Origin: Akkermansia muciniphila
GTDB lineage: Bacteria; Verrucomicrobiota; Verrucomicrobiia; Verrucomicrobiales; Akkermansiaceae
Length of the DNA: 46,534 bases
Assembly (NCBI GenBank): GCA_945862285.1
Contig: CAMAYN010000006.1
Location: 1-46,534, forward strand
Direction of reading: 5' to 3'
A program made the position numbers and the translations under genes. Every line of letters starts with the position of its first letter. The first letter of the stretch is position 1. This document shows, piece after piece, positions 1 through 8,720 of the stretch. The notes under the pieces were generated by a model, which was not told the DNA's origin, did not search any database, and saw only the letters and a program-made list of their open reading frames with translations.

Positions 1-366
1 CGCGAGGGCTTGGATCAACTGCTGAAAGAAGGTTTGGCACAAGCTTTTGAAATTCCGACAAGCATGCAACGCGTGCCCTTGTTAGGCGCGGTGGGGCCCT
101 TGCAATTTGAGGTGTTGCAATATCGGTTAGAGACCGAATATGGCGCACCTTGCCGCGTTGAACCATCGCCGTGGAATTGCCTGCGCTGGATCACCAGAAA
201 AGACGGCGAAGCCATCATTGATGAGCCGAAATTACAAGTACCTTCCGGCGGTGTGATTGCCCGCGACATTTTGGGCCACTGGGTGGTTTTCCTCTCCGAT
301 TCGTGGTTACTTAATTTGTTAGAGCAACGCAATGAAGACTACTCCTTTCAAACCCAACCACTGTGA
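1..366 (+). CDS. prfC: Peptide chain release factor 3, C-terminal part (5' end outside window)
   Basis: RF3 is the translational GTPase that recycles RF1/RF2 from the ribosome after peptide release. Only the last 121 codons are present; the reading frame is open from base 1 (cgc gag ggc ttg), so the gene begins upstream of the window. The remaining part matches the RF3 C-terminal domain: a VGPLQFEVLQYRL segment (E. coli RF3 has a comparable GVLQFDVV segment) followed by the region ending in a short hydrophilic tail. The GTPase domain is not visible. A 136-bp gap with no recognised gene separates it from hemC. Identification rests on the C-terminal domain only. Confidence 0.85.
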   Translation, partial: REGLDQLLKEGLAQAFEIPTSMQRVPLLGAVGPLQFEVLQYRLETEYGAPCRVEPSPWNCLRWITRKDGEAIIDEPKLQVPSGGVIARDILGHWVVFLSDSWLLNLLEQRNEDYSFQTQPL

Positions 367-502
367 TGGATTTTTTCAAAGCTTGCTAGTGATTCATCCA
401 AACGGATGAGAACCCACGGAAACAGGGGGATTGACGAAATGGCATTCGCGAACTACTTTCCGCCCCTCGCGATGGTAAAAGCACCACGGGTAAATTTTTC
501 GA

Positions 503-1429
503 ATGAATCAAGCAGCACGAATCAGGGTTGGAACGAGGGGGAGTGAATTGGCATTGTATCAGGCAAATGCCACGGAAGAACTGTTACGACAGGCATTTCC
601 TGATTGTGAAATCGAACGCGTGATCATCAAAACCACGGGAGATAAGCGCACCGATGTGGCACTGAATGAAGTCGCCAAGGCCGAAGGCAACATGGACAAA
701 GGCGTTTTCACCAAGGAGCTGGAAATGGCACTCGATGCGAATGAAATCGACATCGCCGTGCACAGCCTCAAGGACGTGCCAACCGTACTCGCCGAGCGAT
801 TCGCCATCGCCGCGACATTAGAGCGGGCAGGTGTGCGGGATTGTTTGATCACCCGCCACGACGGCGCATGGGATGATCTCCCTGCGGGTTCACGGGTGGG
901 GACGAGCAGTGTGCGACGTGCCAAGCAGTTGCAATGGTTGCGTCCTGATTGGGAAATTTCCAACTTACGCGGCAATGTGCCAACGCGGGTAAAAAAACTC
1001 GCCGATGGCGACGATTACGATGCCATCATGCTGGCGGAAGCCGGGCTTGCTCGTCTGGGATTTTTGGAAAATCCCGAATCCCCACTGCACTATCATTTAC
1101 TCGACGAAGAAATTTTTTACCCTGCGGCAGGGCAAGGTGCGATTGGTTTAGAAATCCGCGTGGATGACGATGCCATGCGTGCGTGTTGTGAGGCGATTTG
1201 CCATCAGCCGACGATGATTTGTGTCACGGCGGAACGGGAATTTTTGCGATTGCTAGAAGGTGGCTGCCACACTCCTGTCGGTGTCTTTAGTCAACTCGAT
1301 GGCGATGCGTTGCACATGAAAGCGCGTGTCTTTCCTGAATGCGGCGGCGAACCACAGATTGCCGAAGCACATGGTCCCATGGCCGAACCACTGCTTGTGG
1401 CGGCAACCTTATTTAAAAACTTAGTATGA
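503..1429 (+). CDS. hemC: Hydroxymethylbilane synthase (porphobilinogen deaminase)
   Basis: Cytoplasmic enzyme that polymerises four porphobilinogens into hydroxymethylbilane in tetrapyrrole synthesis. The 308-residue length is typical. Visible signatures are RVGTRGSELALYQA at the N terminus, the catalytic aspartate in VHSLKDVPT (D91), the arginine-rich GTSSVRRAKQL segment (about 133-143) and the dipyrromethane-cofactor cysteine in LEGGCHTPVG (C255). The ATG at 503 gives a normal N terminus, though no good Shine-Dalgarno is visible. Its stop overlaps the start of the next gene in an ATGA arrangement, so it is probably translationally coupled to the cobA-hemD fusion that uses its product. Confidence 0.96.
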   Translation: MNQAARIRVGTRGSELALYQANATEELLRQAFPDCEIERVIIKTTGDKRTDVALNEVAKAEGNMDKGVFTKELEMALDANEIDIAVHSLKDVPTVLAERFAIAATLERAGVRDCLITRHDGAWDDLPAGSRVGTSSVRRAKQLQWLRPDWEISNLRGNVPTRVKKLADGDDYDAIMLAEAGLARLGFLENPESPLHYHLLDEEIFYPAAGQGAIGLEIRVDDDAMRACCEAICHQPTMICVTAEREFLRLLEGGCHTPVGVFSQLDGDALHMKARVFPECGGEPQIAEAHGPMAEPLLVAATLFKNLV

Positions 1430-2934
1430 AATTATCAAAAGGAATTTGTTACCTCGTGGGTGCTGGCCCGGGCGATTTAGGTCTGGTGACCCTGCGCGCC
1501 AAGGAGTGCATCGCTGCGGCGGATGTGTTAGTCTATGATGCCTTGAGCAGTGCGATGTTGCTGCTGTGGACGAAGAGCGATTGCGAAAAAATCTTCGTCG
1601 GCAAACGGGCAAAAAATCACGCACTGAGCCAAGATGAAATCAATGCCTTGATTGTCGATCGCACCAAAGCAGGAAAATCCGTCGTCCGTCTCAAAGGCGG
1701 CGATCCGATGATCTTCGGGCGCGGTGGTGAAGAAGCAGCCGAGCTAGCGGCGGCGGGTGTCAGGTTTGAAATTGTGCCTGGCATTAGTTCTACGATTGGT
1801 GGTCCGTGCTACGCGGGTATTCCAGTGACGCATCGCGATCATTGCTCGCAATTGACCATTTTCACCGGACATGAAGACCCCACCAAGGGTGAAAGTTCCA
1901 TTGATTACGCCCAACTCGCCCAAGCACCAGGCACCAAAGTTTTTGTCATGGGCATCGCTCGATTACGGGAAATCTGCGAGCAATTTATGAAATTCGGCAC
2001 ACCCGCTGCGACGCCGATGGCATTGGTGCGTTGGGCGACGACAGCACAGCAATGGACGCTCACGGGAACGGTCGGCACCATGGCAGACATTGCCGAATCG
2101 CAAGGATTTTCCAGTCCTGCCGTGGCTGTGATTGGCGATGTGGTGAAAGAGCGACAGAAAATTCAATGGTTCGATAACAAGCCACTTTTTGGCAAACGCA
2201 TCGTAGTCACGCGCACCCGCGAGCAGGCAGGCACTTTGAGCAAAGAACTCGCCGAACTTGGTGCGGATGTCGTAGAGTTGCCTGTCATTCGCATGGAGCA
2301 TCCCGAAGATAAACTGGGCTTTGCGGAATGTGTATCCACCGCGCACGAGTATGATTGGATCGTCTTTACATCGCCGAATGGAGTGCAGAAATTTTTCGAT
2401 GCCTTTTTTAGCATTCATGATGATGCCCGCTGTCTAGGCAAGCCACGCATCGCGGTCATTGGCCCAGGCACGGCGGCAAAGGTCAAGGAATACCGCATCG
2501 GTGTGGACTTAATGCCCGAAAAACACGTAGCCGAAGGACTGGTAGAAGCATTCCGCGAAGAAAGCATCGAAAACCTAACTATTCTCGTCGTCAAGCCCGA
2601 GCAATCGCGCGATGTCGTATCGCAAGGACTCGCTGATATGGGAGCCATTGTTGACGACTGCATCGCGTATCGCACCGTCGCAGAGACCACTGATCCCACT
2701 GGCGCGGTGGAAATGTTACGTGAGCAAGGTGCAGATGTGATCACTTTCACCTCAGCCTCCACAGTAGAACATTTTTTTGCCCTAGGCATTCCATGGCCAG
2801 AAAACTGCAAGGCAGGAAGCATCGGGCCTATTACAAGTGAAGCACTGCAAAAAGTCGGTCATCCCGCAGATTTTGAGGCGACTGATTTTAACATCCCCGG
2901 CCTCGTCACCGCGATTAAGAAGCATTTGTTGTAG
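1426..2934 (+). CDS. cobA-hemD: Fused uroporphyrinogen-III C-methyltransferase / uroporphyrinogen-III synthase
   Basis: A two-domain 502-residue protein. Residues 1 to about 245 are the SAM-dependent uroporphyrinogen-III methyltransferase (SUMT), with YLVGAGPGDLGLVTLRA near the N terminus and RLKGGDPMIFGRGGEE further on; this makes precorrin-2 for siroheme or corrinoids. From about residue 253 (FGKRIVVTRTREQAG) to the end is the HemD uroporphyrinogen-III synthase domain, which closes hydroxymethylbilane into the asymmetric ring. The four-base overlap with hemC fits sequential steps. Such fusions are known in several phyla. No hemA, hemL or hemB lies in the window. Confidence 0.95.
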   Translation: MKLSKGICYLVGAGPGDLGLVTLRAKECIAAADVLVYDALSSAMLLLWTKSDCEKIFVGKRAKNHALSQDEINALIVDRTKAGKSVVRLKGGDPMIFGRGGEEAAELAAAGVRFEIVPGISSTIGGPCYAGIPVTHRDHCSQLTIFTGHEDPTKGESSIDYAQLAQAPGTKVFVMGIARLREICEQFMKFGTPAATPMALVRWATTAQQWTLTGTVGTMADIAESQGFSSPAVAVIGDVVKERQKIQWFDNKPLFGKRIVVTRTREQAGTLSKELAELGADVVELPVIRMEHPEDKLGFAECVSTAHEYDWIVFTSPNGVQKFFDAFFSIHDDARCLGKPRIAVIGPGTAAKVKEYRIGVDLMPEKHVAEGLVEAFREESIENLTILVVKPEQSRDVVSQGLADMGAIVDDCIAYRTVAETTDPTGAVEMLREQGADVITFTSASTVEHFFALGIPWPENCKAGSIGPITSEALQKVGHPADFEATDFNIPGLVTAIKKHLL

Positions 2935-2953
2935 TGGATTGAGGATGGGAACT

Positions 2954-4276
2954 TCACTCCGTAGCTTCTCCCACTTTCCGATTTTCCGTATAGTAGGCAA
3001 TGAGTCCATCGACGACGGCTTTGGTGTATTCTCGATAGATCGAAAGCTGTGGTTTTCCAGCAACTTCTAACAATCCATCATAGTCGCCAAGCTGGATGCG
3101 TTGGTGAAATAAGGTGGAGTTCATCACGTAGGGCTCAAAGAAAATGACGGGGCATTCGTAGAGGCGATTGGCGATGAGATTCCGCGCCCAAAGGTAAGGA
3201 TTGCCGTTAATATTTCGGGCTCTGGTGCTGTCACTCGCATACGGATAAGGCGGCATGGCGGTGAGATCGACGAATGTCTGTGCCATCACCGCGCCGAGGG
3301 AGGCTTCTTCATCGATGGTGCGCTGGAGAATTTTTTGCGTCATTTCAAAGCGCTGGTCATCATACGATAATTCATCGTCGGTGTAGGCGCCATTGAGGAG
3401 AATGTGAAAGTGATTATCTTCCACCAATTGCGGGTTGGCGGGATCGCCCCAGGCATCGGCATTAAAATGCAAGCACAGCACCACATCTGGTTTGAGTTCC
3501 TGATTGACCTTGGCGGCTCTCGCTCGGATTTCTGCTGTGCGATAAAATAGCATTTCGGCTTGCTTGATGGCGCGGCGTGGGTCAGCGGCGTCGATCGTTT
3601 CCACTAAGGATTCGGGACGTGCTGTGGTCAATGGCTCGGTGCGATCTCTCACTAACGAGACAGTGGCACCGAGTTTCTCTAACTCCGGCTTGAGCAACAA
3701 TGCCACACGCAAGGTCATCTCCCCTTCCATCACCGGCATTGAGTCGCCGATGCGGAACCAGCGTTCTTCCATTTGCGCCCAGTTGCCGCCGATGTGTCCG
3801 GCATCGATGGCGATATGAATGCCGTCAAGCGGAAGATTCTCCTCTGTGATCTGGGGCATTTCTGCGGGGGTGCGCCAAGATTTTTGTGCGGGCTTGGCAG
3901 AACTTTGGTTCGGGGCGAATTCTAAGCGAAAAAATTCATCGGGACGCATGGTTGCCGTATTGATCAAGACGTGATCATCATTGATGTGAAAATATTTCCT
4001 CCATTCTTCACTACAGGTAAAGATGGTGCTGAGCGACATTTCAAATTCACTCCGAGTCATCGTGCCATGATAGACCGCGAGCTTCTCCCACGGAGGAGTT
4101 CCCGCTAGGGGTGAAAGACGAAATGATTTGTCCGTAACCTCGACAACGGTCGAAGAATCGAGAAGGCGACTTTTTTCTTGGTTTTTATAGATTACTATGC
4201 CTGTCACCAATGCAAGAAGCAGTAAGGCCGCGGAAATCGCGCGGGCATGCATGCTGGCGTTTGATGGATTTTTCAT
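2954..4276 (-). CDS. N-acetylmuramoyl-L-alanine amidase (Amidase_3 family)
   Basis: Zinc amidase that cuts the bond between MurNAc and the stem peptide of peptidoglycan. The first 30 residues hold a hydrophobic segment (about 14-31) acting as a signal anchor, so the protein should be periplasmic. The catalytic domain starts near residue 150: HIAIDAGHIGGNW supplies the first zinc histidine, EGEMTLRVALLL the metal-binding glutamate, and CLHFNADAWG the second histidine; FFEPYVMNS near the C terminus is consistent with the catalytic glutamate. The protein is 440 residues long and has no obvious cell-wall binding repeats. It lies 23 bp downstream of a sulfatase on the same strand and may be cotranscribed with it. 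Confidence 0.85.
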   Translation of the reverse strand: MKNPSNASMHARAISAALLLLALVTGIVIYKNQEKSRLLDSSTVVEVTDKSFRLSPLAGTPPWEKLAVYHGTMTRSEFEMSLSTIFTCSEEWRKYFHINDDHVLINTATMRPDEFFRLEFAPNQSSAKPAQKSWRTPAEMPQITEENLPLDGIHIAIDAGHIGGNWAQMEERWFRIGDSMPVMEGEMTLRVALLLKPELEKLGATVSLVRDRTEPLTTARPESLVETIDAADPRRAIKQAEMLFYRTAEIRARAAKVNQELKPDVVLCLHFNADAWGDPANPQLVEDNHFHILLNGAYTDDELSYDDQRFEMTQKILQRTIDEEASLGAVMAQTFVDLTAMPPYPYASDSTRARNINGNPYLWARNLIANRLYECPVIFFEPYVMNSTLFHQRIQLGDYDGLLEVAGKPQLSIYREYTKAVVDGLIAYYTENRKVGEATE

Positions 4277-4299
4277 TGGGGGATTGGGGAAGAGCTATC

Positions 4300-5667
4300 C
4301 TATTTCGCTTGCTTCTTGAGTTCAAGGAAACGTTTTTTCATCGAAGCAAGTTGCTGTGCATGGGCGGCGTCTTTAGCGAGGTCATTTTCTTCGCGCGGAT
4401 CATCGGTGATGTGAAACAACTGCTCGCGCTCAAACTCTGGCCAATAGAAATATTTCCATTCCTTGGTAACGAGTGCCTCGGAGGCAGGGATAAACGTTTT
4501 GTTGTTTAGCGTGGCGTGTTCGTAGAAAAAATCTTCGCGCCATTTGACCGATTCCTTCGCTGCATAAAGCACAGAAAGATCTCGTCCCTGCATCGTAGCA
4601 GGAGCTTTGATGCCCGTGTAGGCGAGAATGGTCGGTGCCAAATCCACATTCAAAGTAAAACGATCATTCGTCTTGCCGCGCACATCCTTCGGCATCCGTG
4701 GATCATCGATGATCAATGGCACGCGGATGCTCTCTTGGTGCGGATACCATTTATCGCCGAGTCCATGTTCGGCATGAAAATAACCATTATCCGTAGTGAA
4801 AATGACTAAGGTATTTTCATACAGATTCAGCTTCTTCAATTCCGCAATCACGCGCCCACAGGTGGCATCTACTTCCGTTGCCAAACGATAATAATTTTTC
4901 ATCATTTCTTGGTATTTTTCCGGTGTGTCAAAGCGCCAACCCCAGCGATGCCGACCTTCGTTTTTCTCGGTAAAAAATTCCGGCAATCGCTTCCATGATT
5001 CCTCGGTGGCATTGACTGGCACGGGAATTTTTACATCTTGATACAGCGCCATACTTTTTTCCTGAGGTAAAAATTGTTTTGGATTATGATCTTCCGCATG
5101 AGTGGCAAAAAACGCCAAGGTCAGGCAAAACGGCTTGTCTTGTGGTCGCGATGCCAGAAATTCCAATGCATCATTTTCATTCTTCTGCGTCACGTGAATC
5201 CTGCTGCCATCTTTTTGCTTGATCCAGTGAACGCCAGAGTAGGAACGCCCGAAGTCATAGCGCTTCGCTGGAAAATCCCCATTATGCCACTTCCCCACAT
5301 GCCCCACGTGATAGCCATTTGCCCGCAGCAATCCCGGATACGTTTCCTCCCACGGCGTAGAGAAAGCTTGGAATGCCTTGTTCCCATGGCGCGACATCCA
5401 CTGCCCAGTGTAGAGCGAGGCTCGGCTCACGCCACAAATGGACGTCGTCACGCAATTATGGGTGAAACGCATCCCGCGAGAGGCGAGAGCATCGAGGTTC
5501 GGGGTCTTCACCACAGGATGCCCAGCGCAACCCAGAGTATCAAAGCGCCAATCGTCGGCATAGAGCACCACCACATTTGGTTTTGCCGCCGCCGCCAACC
5601 ATGAAGGAGCGAGAAAAGAAACCAGAAAAATCAAATACGAGAATGAAATAGATAGGCGCATCATCAT
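4300..5667 (-). CDS. Secreted sulfatase with a CxVSR-type active site
   Basis: Sulfatase-family (alkaline-phosphatase superfamily) hydrolase of sulfate esters, 455 residues, with a signal peptide of about 27 residues. Metal-site aspartates are in [15 protein letters not shown] (about residues 32-46) and [12 protein letters not shown]. The formylglycine site reads [13 protein letters not shown] with cysteine 78: the usual CxPSR motif has valine in place of proline, a variant I recall from environmental sulfatases. VGKWHNGDF supplies conserved Lys/His residues. The C-terminal part ([14 protein letters not shown]) is the standard sulfatase C-terminal subdomain. The natural substrate cannot be read from the sequence; sulfated polysaccharide is an inference. 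Confidence 0.9.
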   Translation of the reverse strand: MMMRLSISFSYLIFLVSFLAPSWLAAAAKPNVVVLYADDWRFDTLGCAGHPVVKTPNLDALASRGMRFTHNCVTTSICGVSRASLYTGQWMSRHGNKAFQAFSTPWEETYPGLLRANGYHVGHVGKWHNGDFPAKRYDFGRSYSGVHWIKQKDGSRIHVTQKNENDALEFLASRPQDKPFCLTLAFFATHAEDHNPKQFLPQEKSMALYQDVKIPVPVNATEESWKRLPEFFTEKNEGRHRWGWRFDTPEKYQEMMKNYYRLATEVDATCGRVIAELKKLNLYENTLVIFTTDNGYFHAEHGLGDKWYPHQESIRVPLIIDDPRMPKDVRGKTNDRFTLNVDLAPTILAYTGIKAPATMQGRDLSVLYAAKESVKWREDFFYEHATLNNKTFIPASEALVTKEWKYFYWPEFEREQLFHITDDPREENDLAKDAAHAQQLASMKKRFLELKKQAK

Positions 5668-5710
5668 CGAATTTTACGCACAAAACTCGACGACATTACA
5701 GGAAACCTTG

Positions 5711-6526
5711 TCAGTAATTCCGCATAAAACTCTCCTCCCACGGCGCATCCGTCTGTTTGGCATCTTTAACTTCCAACACCGCTTGCGTCGCTCCATTTTC
5801 TTTCGGGAAACGAATCACTCCCGTGACTTTCACCCATTGATTCTCGGCAATCTCTGGCGGTGTTTTTCCAAACTCTAAAATAATCGGCAAAGCGCGCGCA
5901 TCCGCCGCACAACACGTGATGAATAGTCGATATAAACGCCGCCGCGTGCCGTTGGGATTGTTCATTTTCTCCATCACCAATCGACCTTCAATTTCTATCC
6001 CTTTCCCTTCGATCAAGCGAATCATCTCTGGATCACCCATCGCAAAATAAATCTCTAACAAATTAAACTGCAAATCACCCTCGGCATTCTTACGATGCGT
6101 TTTTTCAATCTCCTCCATCGTCAACGGCGGCATATCCTTATAAGAAAATGGCACAATCGGAGTTGGAGCATCGTCGAGCCCCTTACGCACCAGTGCCTCG
6201 AACGAATACATATCCTGCGTCCACATCACCGCCGCTATAACCGGTGCTAGCATCAAGACCAAGGAAGCCAACGGATGCATCTCCGCCGCCTCATGATCCG
6301 CCACATCGCCTGCCCGATGATTATGCCCACAGTCCGCCGACACCCGATAGGTAATCATCACGAAAAGTGACAGCACCGCCAACACTAAGCCGCCCACTAG
6401 ACAGATCGGCTGAAAGTCCGGTGCCAGGTAATGCCGAATCCGCCCCGAACCATAAAAATACAACATCACCCCCGCCCACCCCAACGTGGCCAACGGAAAC
6501 ACAAGGCGCTGTAACGTGTAATTCAT
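5711..6526 (-). CDS. TIGR03943 / YcgQ-like membrane-anchored protein
   Basis: Partner protein of an UPF0718-type permease. I chose the ATG at 6526 (MNYTLQRLVFPLATLGWAG), which overlaps the permease stop by four bases (ATGA); an upstream TTG at 6553 is less likely. The N-terminal part has three hydrophobic segments (about residues 5-25, 33-58 and 80-98), followed by a soluble C-terminal domain of about 160 residues. That part contains ITCCAADARALPIILEFG and WVKVTGVIRF, typical of this family. Members are usually encoded next to such permeases, often with a link to metal homeostasis. Substrate and direction of transport are unknown here. Confidence 0.8.
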   Translation of the reverse strand: MNYTLQRLVFPLATLGWAGVMLYFYGSGRIRHYLAPDFQPICLVGGLVLAVLSLFVMITYRVSADCGHNHRAGDVADHEAAEMHPLASLVLMLAPVIAAVMWTQDMYSFEALVRKGLDDAPTPIVPFSYKDMPPLTMEEIEKTHRKNAEGDLQFNLLEIYFAMGDPEMIRLIEGKGIEIEGRLVMEKMNNPNGTRRRLYRLFITCCAADARALPIILEFGKTPPEIAENQWVKVTGVIRFPKENGATQAVLEVKDAKQTDAPWEESFMRNY

Positions 6527-7512
6527 GGTAGAGTTTGTGACGAGAGATACCATTGAAACAACACCGCCGCACCAAAGATGCTAAGCGCAATCCCTATCGC
6601 CATCATCAAAATAAATCGACCCCGTAACAGCGTTTGATAGAGAAACAACAACTTCAAATCCAGCATCGGCCCCAGAGTTAAAAACGCCAATTTCGCACCA
6701 TAGGTAAATTTCGCCAAAGTCGCCGCAATAAAGGCATCCGAAGAACTGCACAAACTCAACACAAACGCCAACCCCATCAACGCCGCCACTCCTCCCAGCG
6801 AATCACTTGCTAGCGATTCCAACCAATCCGCCGCACTCGGCGCGATCCCGGTATTGAACAAAGCCGTAATCGCCACCCCGATGGTAAAGTACACCGCCAC
6901 ATCCACGAAATCCTTCAACGCTGACCGCATCGCCGCGATCAATCGTGTATCGTCATCCAAAATCTGGAACCCCTGCAATGCCGCCACATCTTGATCCCCC
7001 ACCCCATCTTCCCGCTCCACCGCCTGCAAAATTTCCTTGCGTAACACCATCGCCAGCGACATCCGCATCGTCGCCCAGCCGATCAAACACGCTACCAACA
7101 CGCCCAAGCCGCAACGCAAAACCATCATCACCAAACTCGCATCCAGTAGCTGTCCTTGAATCATCATCTGCTGCCCCGTAAACGCCTGCCATGTACTGTA
7201 AGCCGTGATCGGATTAAAGATCGGTGCCGCCAGCATAAAGGCCAAGGCGCAAGAAACCGGCAAGCCCTTGCTCACCAAGCGACGGATTACAGGCACAATC
7301 GCACATTCGCAAACCGGAAAAATCCCCCCAAGCAACGATGCCATCATCACCGCCAACCACGTCCGCCGCGGCAACCAGCGTTCCAGCAAACCCGGCGGCA
7401 TGTAAATATCAATGAAGCCACTAACGATTGTCCCAAATAAAACAAACGGAATGCCCTCAAAAAGAATGCTCAAAAACGCAAAAGCAAAATTCTGTTGTGC
7501 AGCGGCATCCAT
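6523..7512 (-). CDS. UPF0718 / ArsP-type permease (YcgR/YraQ-like)
   Basis: Polytopic inner-membrane permease of 329 residues with about eight hydrophobic segments in two halves separated by a hydrophilic linker (about residues 165-200). The diagnostic signature GGIFPVCECAIVPVIRRL (about 61-78) contains the CEC-x2-VP motif of this family, and AFMLAAPIFNPITAYSTW follows. Relatives include ArsP, an organoarsenical exporter, but the adjacent TIGR03943 gene points to the YcgQ/YcgR pair instead, so I would not call it an arsenic transporter. It is cotranscribed with, and overlaps by four bases, the downstream partner gene. Confidence 0.85.
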   Translation of the reverse strand: MDAAAQQNFAFAFLSILFEGIPFVLFGTIVSGFIDIYMPPGLLERWLPRRTWLAVMMASLLGGIFPVCECAIVPVIRRLVSKGLPVSCALAFMLAAPIFNPITAYSTWQAFTGQQMMIQGQLLDASLVMMVLRCGLGVLVACLIGWATMRMSLAMVLRKEILQAVEREDGVGDQDVAALQGFQILDDDTRLIAAMRSALKDFVDVAVYFTIGVAITALFNTGIAPSAADWLESLASDSLGGVAALMGLAFVLSLCSSSDAFIAATLAKFTYGAKLAFLTLGPMLDLKLLFLYQTLLRGRFILMMAIGIALSIFGAAVLFQWYLSSQTLP

Positions 7513-7533
7513 GATTTTTCGGGGAACAATCGA

Positions 7534-7767
7534 TTATTGCTGAGCGTGTTCACGAAGTAAGGCTCGAATCGACAAATCTTCGTCGATTTCTGGCCAGTGC
7601 AATCCCATTGGCGACAGCTCAATGTTGGCACGTTGCTCCTCGGTGGCACTTTCTAATCGAGAGTATGCCGCACAAGGGAAGGAAAATTCTAACCCACTCT
7701 CCATGCGAACGATAATTCGTTCGCTTGCGTAGGTTGCCGATGTTGGAGTATCAATCAAAATATTCAT
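7534..7767 (-). CDS. DUF2442 family protein
   Basis: A 77-residue cytoplasmic protein; I chose the ATG at 7767 (MNILIDTPTSATYASE) rather than the upstream in-frame codon, because the chosen start gives a normal DUF2442 domain. The features seen are an FPCAAYSRLESATEEQ segment and GLHWPEIDEDLSI near the end, both characteristic of the family. It overlaps the preceding DUF4160 gene by 17 bp, and the two families are commonly found as a pair. Function is unknown; the pairing has been suggested to be toxin-antitoxin-like, but nothing in the sequence proves this. Confidence 0.8.
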   Translation of the reverse strand: MNILIDTPTSATYASERIIVRMESGLEFSFPCAAYSRLESATEEQRANIELSPMGLHWPEIDEDLSIRALLREHAQQ

Positions 7768-7984
7768 GCCACTTTTTGATAATAAGTTCTTTATGTTCGA
7801 TTGCAAGGTCTTCGGCGCGCGCCAATTCACTTGTTTTCAAGCCAACGGATTCACGTAAAAAAATTTCACCTCCCACGATAAACACCGCTTCACCATTCCC
7901 GCGCCGCACATCAACATGAATCGGCATGTGGTCGTTACTGTAAAAGAAAAATCGGAATCCATCTTTCGTAAATACAGTAGGCAT
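7751..7984 (-). CDS. DUF4160 family protein
   Basis: A 77-residue cytoplasmic protein starting MPTVFTKDGFRFFFYSNDH. The segments FFFYSNDHMPIHVDV and ELIIKKWHEYF match DUF4160 (consensus elements such as RFFFYSNEGNPPHVHV and WHEYF). It lies directly upstream of, and overlaps, the DUF2442 gene, so the two should be translated from one message. Biochemical role unknown. The following rsfS gene is upstream on the same strand, 25 bp away, which would allow cotranscription. Confidence 0.8.
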   Translation of the reverse strand: MPTVFTKDGFRFFFYSNDHMPIHVDVRRGNGEAVFIVGGEIFLRESVGLKTSELARAEDLAIEHKELIIKKWHEYFD

Positions 7985-8009
7985 AAGGGATATCTCTCAG
8001 TTGATCATT

Positions 8010-8378
8010 CTACGCCTGCCATTCCATAGGCTCAGCCTTCGGCCATAATTTCTCTAACGCATAAAAATCCCGCAACTCGGTATGCAGCACGTGAACCATC
8101 ACGTCGATGTAATCCAGCACCACCCAGCGGCTATCGGCATTGCCCTCGGAAAGCGCTGGTTTCACCTCATGCCACTCCGTCACATGCGCTGCCACATCGC
8201 GCATAATCGCCCGCAAATGCGGCATCGACGAGCCAGAGCAAAGCACTACGAAGTCGGTAATGCTCGACTGCCCGCGCACATCCCAAAGTTGGATATTTTC
8301 CGCCTTACATTCATCCGCCGCCTTGGCGCAAGCGCGTGCGAGTTCTTCTCCTTTGATATTGATGCGATTGCTGCTCAT
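8010..8378 (-). CDS. rsfS: Ribosomal silencing factor RsfS (Iojap/YbeB family)
   Basis: RsfS binds ribosomal protein uL14 on the 50S subunit and blocks joining of the subunits when nutrients are scarce. The start at 8378 (MSSNRINIKGEELARAC) gives 122 residues; an in-frame codon at 8402 would add eight residues. Family features are KAENIQLWDVRGQSSITDFVVLCSG in pieces around residues 25-50, DSRWVVLDYIDVMVHVL, and the closing RDFYALEKLWPKA. The gene is often next to nadD; here it precedes the DUF4160/DUF2442 pair instead. Confidence 0.93.
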   Translation of the reverse strand: MSSNRINIKGEELARACAKAADECKAENIQLWDVRGQSSITDFVVLCSGSSMPHLRAIMRDVAAHVTEWHEVKPALSEGNADSRWVVLDYIDVMVHVLHTELRDFYALEKLWPKAEPMEWQA

Positions 8379-8430
8379 AATGATAAAAAATCTTCCCGCC
8401 ATTTGCGGTAGAGAGAGTATTTCACATCAA

Positions 8431-8545
8431 GCCTGGAAATCCTAGAAGCAATTTGGAGAAAAATTCCGCATTGAAACGCGTGAATTGTGGTAGCTCATTT
8501 CCCAAGTTCGGCAATCGATACCAACGGGATTAGGGAATTTTTTGT
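8431..8545 (+). repeat. Dispersed intergenic repeat, copy 1
   Basis: The stretch beginning at 8438 (aatcctagaagcaatttgga, continuing gaaaaa) recurs almost exactly at 11098. Beyond this identical core the similarity continues with small indels for about 105 bp, including aattccgc/aattccag, tgaattgtgg, and a final cgggatt. The copies lie in the same orientation on either side of the PhoD gene. This copy is the more degenerate at its right end. Confidence 0.8.
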
Positions 8546-8720
8546 TCCGCATCAGTCCCAAACATATTGCTCGTCCGTTGTAATTCCGTGCTTCTCCAGA
8601 ACTACTCGGTATTCTCCTTGCCATGGGCCTTTTTCGTTATGGTCTGCATCCCCAATGTAGCAATCTTGTCACCTCGATTTGTTTGTCCTTACGCCAACTC
8701 TCGCCAAGATGTCGCCTGCC

